From: Bacteriovorax sp.
GTDB taxonomy: Bacteria; Bdellovibrionota; Bacteriovoracia; Bacteriovoracales; Bacteriovoracaceae
Direction of reading: 5' to 3'
DNA length: 64,000 nt
NCBI GenBank assembly: GCA_014377485.1
Contig: JACMPM010000053.1
Coordinates: 18,981 to 82,980 of the forward strand
Shown here: positions 61,267 through 64,000 of the stretch, piece after piece
How the letters are laid out: every line of letters starts with the position of its first letter
Numbering within the stretch: the first letter of the stretch is position 1
Program-made: the position numbers and the translations under genes
The notes under the pieces: model-generated
The model's input: only the letters and a program-made list of their open reading frames with translations
Told to the model about the DNA's origin: nothing
Databases searched by the model: none

Positions 61267-61384
61267 GAGTTCTTTTCTATTTTTGTCATAAAATCTCCTT
61301 AAAATTTACTTATAAGGATTGAGCAAAATTAAATAAATGGATTTAACCAAAAATTGATTATTTTTTCAGATATAAGTAATGAGA

Positions 61385-62155
61385 TCAGCTGAAGAAATAA
61401 AGAAAAATTTCATCAAGTGAGCGATAGGCGATATCTCCAGTTTCTTTTGTAATGATGAATACAAAAAAACAGCAAATTAGAACTATTATGTAAGTGAGAA
61501 ACTTTGACTTTAAACGTAAAGAAAGCAGGCTGGTTACAATTAATACTACAAGCATGAGGATTATATAAATCAGAAAATCCGTATTTTTTCCGATAAGTTT
61601 TACATTAGGATTTTCTATTTGCTCAATTTTTCCTGTTCGGTAGTTTAGAAGAAATCGTTTATTGCATTTAGCCTTTAGTAAAATTTGCGAACTATAATCT
61701 ATATAGGGAATAGGGGCATCGGAAGTTGTATCAATCCAAAAATATTCTTTGGAGTTGGGAATAAATGCATCTCGAGCAAGTCGTTTGCAGAATTTATTTA
61801 CCTTGTAGCTAAATTTCTCTTTACCATTTTCGTAAATGCTAATTCCTTTATCTGAAAGATTTTTTATCAAATACCTTCTCCTTATAAAAAGCTGAACATC
61901 TTCATGGATTGTATGGAATTGTGAATTAGCTATTCTCTGTTGATAAGGAAATGGAGCAACTAGTTTTTTCGTATTAAATTCATAAACCCCGGATTGAGTA
62001 AAACCTTTATTTGCGTATTCTCTCTGATCATCGGGATGAATTTGAACAAGGTAATAATTATTAAATAGCTGGGAGATTTCTGATTTTTTTATTTTCGGTT
62101 GTGGAATTGAAGGATGTTCACGAGAAAGTGGATCCCGAACCAGCAGGAAAGCCAC
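61385..62155 (-). CDS. Membrane-anchored protein, probably 5'-truncated
   Basis: About 256 residues from GTG 62155, but the frame is open about 30 bases further upstream to a stop inside palindrome P2, with a hydrophobic start (SSITVVVAFLLV). The body is hydrophilic with a repeated Lys/Tyr-rich style, and the C-terminus has two membrane helices (FLIYIILMLVVLIVTSLL and YIIVLICCFFVFII). No family recognised. The loss of a proper start at the edge of P2 suggests 5' truncation. Confidence 0.45.
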   Translation of the reverse strand: MAFLLVRDPLSREHPSIPQPKIKKSEISQLFNNYYLVQIHPDDQREYANKGFTQSGVYEFNTKKLVAPFPYQQRIANSQFHTIHEDVQLFIRRRYLIKNLSDKGISIYENGKEKFSYKVNKFCKRLARDAFIPNSKEYFWIDTTSDAPIPYIDYSSQILLKAKCNKRFLLNYRTGKIEQIENPNVKLIGKNTDFLIYIILMLVVLIVTSLLSLRLKSKFLTYIIVLICCFFVFIITKETGDIAYRSLDEIFLYFFS

Positions 62156-62186
62156 GACTACCGTAATTGATGATTCGAAGTGAAAT

Positions 62187-62213
62187 CTTTGAGGTCACAT
62201 TGTGACCTCAAAG
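62187..62213. repeat. Palindromic element P2
   Basis: CTTTGAGGTCACA and TGTGACCTCAAAG, a perfect 13-base inverted repeat with one central base. It borders the truncated gene at 61385-62155. Arms differ from P4/P5 (GGTCAC for GGTTCC) but both sides change together. Confidence 0.85.
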
Positions 62214-62248
62214 AGAAATTAAAAAACAATATATTTGATAATTAAAAT

Positions 62249-62275
62249 TTTGAAGTCACAATTTGTGACTTCAAA
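62249..62275. repeat. Palindromic element P3
   Basis: TTTGAAGTCACAA and TTGTGACTTCAAA, a perfect 13-base inverted repeat with one central base. On the minus strand it reads as codons L-K-S-Q-I-V-T-S, the motif found after the ORF6N domain. It lies 36 bases from P2. Confidence 0.85.
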
Positions 62276-62325
62276 GCTACAAATCAATTTACTCCACCTT
62301 ATGATTGATAGAGTTTTCCATAGCT

Positions 62326-62389
62326 AACTTGAGGTTCCAAATTGGAACCTCAAGTTTTAAGACTCAGCTTAAATACCGATTTTTTTACG
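62326..62389. repeat. Palindromic element P4 with an ORF6N gene tail
   Basis: AACTTGAGGTTCCAA and TTGGAACCTCAAGTT form a perfect 15-base inverted repeat (62326-62356). Next to it, on the minus strand, are the last codons of an ORF6N-type gene (RKKIGI, stop at 62369). The whole piece is similar to 63786-63849, where the gene tail is intact. Confidence 0.8.
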
Positions 62390-62471
62390 TGAATCGTTTC
62401 AAATTTTCATTGTTGAAAAAGAGGTAAGTAAATTAATAAGAAATGTGATTCCATATCACACTCCAAGAGAA

Positions 62472-62527
62472 TTCAACAATTTACGAGACGTTAACTTCCA
62501 AGAAATATGTATTATTATAAGTCTATG
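62472..62527 (+). repeat. Direct repeat copy 1 (duplicated leader/start region)
   Basis: Matches 62591-62646 at about 47 of 56 positions, and at 35 of 38 in the last part (GTTAACTTCCAAGAAATATG and on). It ends in an ATG that opens only six codons (MEPVAK, then TAG). The second copy ends in the ATG of the RelA/SpoT-like gene, so this is a duplicated promoter/leader/start segment. Confidence 0.75.
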
Positions 62528-62590
62528 GAGCCAGTTGCTAAATAGTAAATACTTAGATTTAAAATTGTAAAGACCTTGCAATTTCGACAT

Positions 62591-62646
62591 TTCAACAGCT
62601 TATGCGGAGTTAACTTCCAAGAAATATGTGTTATTATGAGTTTATG
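62591..62646 (+). repeat. Direct repeat copy 2, leader of the synthetase-like gene
   Basis: Second copy of the repeat at 62472-62527. It contains a TATTAT-like -10 element candidate (about 62632) and ends at the ATG at 62644. No good Shine-Dalgarno is present, so the gene may be poorly or conditionally translated. Confidence 0.7.
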
Positions 62647-63692
62647 AAAGTTGTAGAGTTAAAATATAGTAAATCGAAGATAGATAAGGCCGGAGAAATT
62701 CTAAAAAAAGTGGGTTTTAAAACCGCCGATACAGACGATGCTCTTGATATACTTTCTAATTGGAGAGCGTTTCATGCTATGCCGCTCGATATTTTTGCAA
62801 AAGTGCTGAAAAATAGAGTAAAAAAAATTAGTCAAAAAAAAATTTCATAGTCGCTCAAAGATTAAAAAGAACACCATCAATTTTGTTAAAGCTAAAAACT
62901 CATAAGACAATGAGGTTATCAGCGATGCAAGATATTGGTGGGCTTAGGGCCATCTTAGAAAATGTTGATGAAGTATATAAATTAGTAGATCTATATCGAA
63001 CTTCAAAGTCTAGGCATAAGCTGTTTGCACTCCATGATTATATTTCAACTCCTAAACCAGATGGGTATAGGAGTGTTCATTTAGTTTATCAATTGAAAAA
63101 AGAGCCTAGTATATTTATTGAGATACAAGTGCGCTCTTATCTTCAACATATTTGGGCAACAGCTGTTGAAGTTTTTGGAACATTGATGAATAGTTCTTTT
63201 AAGTCTGGTTACGGTGAAAAAAAATGGTTAGATTTATTTGCTTATCTTAGCTCAGCTTTTTCACTGAAAGAAGAAATGCCTGTTTTAAAAGAGCATGAGG
63301 CATTAAGTGAAAAACAAATTTTAGCTTCTCTAAAAGAAATGATTAAAGATTTAAAAGCAATCGAGCAATTAAATGTTTATACAGCAATATATAAAATTAG
63401 TTCAAGCGATTTTCGAGAGAAAGGGCGAAGCGGAAATTATAGTTTAATTTTGCTGGATTCTCATAAGAACACAATTTCAGTTCAATCATTTAGTTCAAAT
63501 CAAATTGAAGAAGCAACATCTGTGTATATGCAGAAGGAAAAAGAATTTTATAATGATATTAATGTCAATGTTGTACTTGTTAATACTAGTGATGTTAAAA
63601 AGTTAGAGGCAAGTTACCCAAACTATTTTATGGATACTAGAATATTAGTTAGATATTTATCTGAAATAGTAATAGATAAATTTGAAATTTAA
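62644..63692 (+). pseudogene. RelA/SpoT-type (p)ppGpp synthetase-like gene split by a frameshift at an A9 run
   Basis: Two frames make one protein of about 349 residues. Part 1 (62644-62850): MKVVELKYSKSKIDKAGEIL...ALDILSNWRAFHAMPLDIF. Part 2, from about 62851 in another frame: VAQRLKRTPSILLKL, LSAMQDIGGLRAIL, HDYISTPKPDGYRSVHLVY, IEIQVRSYLQHIWATAVEV, the RelA/SpoT synthetase fold. The frames join at GTC-A9-TTT (62842-62855): one extra A, or -1 slippage, restores the frame. It could be a mutation, a sequencing error at the homopolymer, or programmed slippage. Synthetases of this kind act in starvation response or as toxins (toxSAS). No antitoxin gene is visible nearby. Confidence 0.75.
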
Positions 63693-63740
63693 TTTGAGAG
63701 TGACTGGCTCGAACAAGGTTGTGATAAATTAATTAAAGCA

Positions 63741-63812
63741 ATACGCATAGATGGTGCACCGGAGTTGACGTTATCGAACTGAGATCTTGAGGTTCCAAAT
63801 TGGAACCTCAAG
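63741..63812. repeat. Copy B of the 72-base repeat with perfect palindrome P5
   Basis: Matches 61021-61094. Its last part is P5 (63786-63812): CTTGAGGTTCCAA and TTGGAACCTCAAG, a perfect 13-base inverted repeat with one central base. On the minus strand the repeat can be read as LRFQFGTSRSQFD, an ORF6N gene piece, but here it lies downstream of the stop of the gene at 63815. Confidence 0.8.
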
Positions 63813-63814
63813 TT

Positions 63815-64000
63815 TTAGGACTCAACTTTAATACCAATCTTTTTACGTTGTTCAGGAAGTTTCGGCGTTAGGTCATCTTCAATTCCATCTAATCTCGTAA
63901 AAACAACTTTGAATAGAGCATTTACACTTTCTTTAAAATTTTTGAGTTCTGTTGCTAGATTGCTTTCAAGCGCGTGAAAACTTCTTAATTTTGTAAAAAT
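63815..64000 (-). CDS. ORF6N-type protein, C-terminal part (runs off the window)
   Basis: The minus-strand frame is open from the window edge to a stop at 63815-63817 and encodes about 61 residues: a helical part (TKLRSFHALESNLATELKNF, then KESVNALFKVVFTRLDGIED) and the end LPEQRKKIGIKVES. The helix followed by a KKIGI/KRRIGF-type end is characteristic of the C-terminus of ORF6N-domain proteins. The ORF6N domain itself would lie outside the window. P5 follows its stop directly. Confidence 0.6.
   Translation of the reverse strand: MFTKLRSFHALESNLATELKNFKESVNALFKVVFTRLDGIEDDLTPKLPEQRKKIGIKVES

Larger units (their letters stand above)
62156..62643. other. Intergenic region rich in repeats and gene remnants
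   Basis: About 490 bases without an intact gene. It holds P2, P3 and P4, the ORF6N gene tail at 62369-62389, and the first copy of a 56-base direct repeat (62472-62527), with the second copy ending at the ATG of the synthetase-like gene. The stretch 62390-62470 shows nothing I recognise. Confidence 0.6.

Noticed and set aside
58171..63812. CRISPR array
   Set aside because: The palindromic repeats are spaced irregularly (36 bases to more than 1 kb), vary in arm sequence and have no cas genes.

Overview
The window looks like chromosomal DNA of an AT-rich, diderm (outer-membrane) bacterium. By eye the G+C content is about one third. The gene mix suggests Bdellovibrionota, class Bacteriovoracia (Bacteriovorax or a relative); this is inference, not proof. 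It combines many small secreted proteins and outer-membrane barrels, an SH3-plus-YkuD L,D-transpeptidase, TPR-winged-helix and REC regulators, ORF6N-type genes and a complete aminoethylphosphonate-lipid pathway. From memory, a sphingolipid with a 1-hydroxy-2-aminoethylphosphonate head group has been reported in Bdellovibrio (now Bacteriovorax) stolpii, which fits the central cluster closely.

Layout. 1-3.5 kb: tail of a coiled-coil gene, tRNA-Leu(UAG), a hybrid histidine kinase and a decayed MarR gene. 3.5-9.4 kb: an archaic (Csu/sigma-like) chaperone-usher pilus operon behind a promoter and a structured leader. 9.4-22 kb: housekeeping genes (trpS with a hairpin over its ribosome site, DEAD-box helicase, murG-like, typA, ABC-F), a response regulator with a CBS protein, and envelope proteins. 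22.2-32.1 kb: the phosphonate locus. It holds an Fe-type oxygenase, a nucleotidyltransferase, a CDP-alcohol phosphatidyltransferase, a LysE-type exporter, PEP mutase fused to a second nucleotidyltransferase, and phosphonopyruvate decarboxylase. After a terminator come an M13 peptidase, an AEP transaminase and a YkgJ protein. 32.1-36.6 kb: MaoC hydratase, an envelope protein and methionine salvage (mtnB, mtnD, mtnC and a divergent aminotransferase). 36.7-42 kb: an RND pump with a TolC-like channel and a TetR regulator but no adaptor gene. 42-50 kb: a HemJ-MsrB fusion, phosphatase, YceI and diheme cytochrome, a TPR regulator, and a two-gene operon pairing a caspase-like lipoprotein with an EI-like protein that lacks its phospho-histidine. 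50-57 kb: a flotillin-like protein, L,D-transpeptidase, REC and cNMP proteins, and a PAP2 phosphatase.

57-64 kb is visibly degraded accessory DNA. It has truncated or frameshifted genes (trypsin-like, ORF6N, a (p)ppGpp synthetase-like gene split at an A9 run), gene tails, duplicated leaders, and five perfect or near-perfect palindromes plus one degenerate coding copy. The palindromes differ in sequence but keep their symmetry, and they match the DNA that encodes the LRSQIVTS-type motif of ORF6N genes.

How the genes work together. The phosphonate locus reads as PEP to phosphonopyruvate to phosphonoacetaldehyde to 2-AEP, then CMP activation and transfer to a lipid, with the oxygenase as a candidate C1 hydroxylase. 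The strongest novelty candidates are this oxygenase, which lacks the usual 2-oxoglutarate-binding Arg, the HemJ-MsrB fusion, the EI-pseudoenzyme/caspase-like pair, the palindrome family, and the hairpin over the trpS ribosome-binding site.
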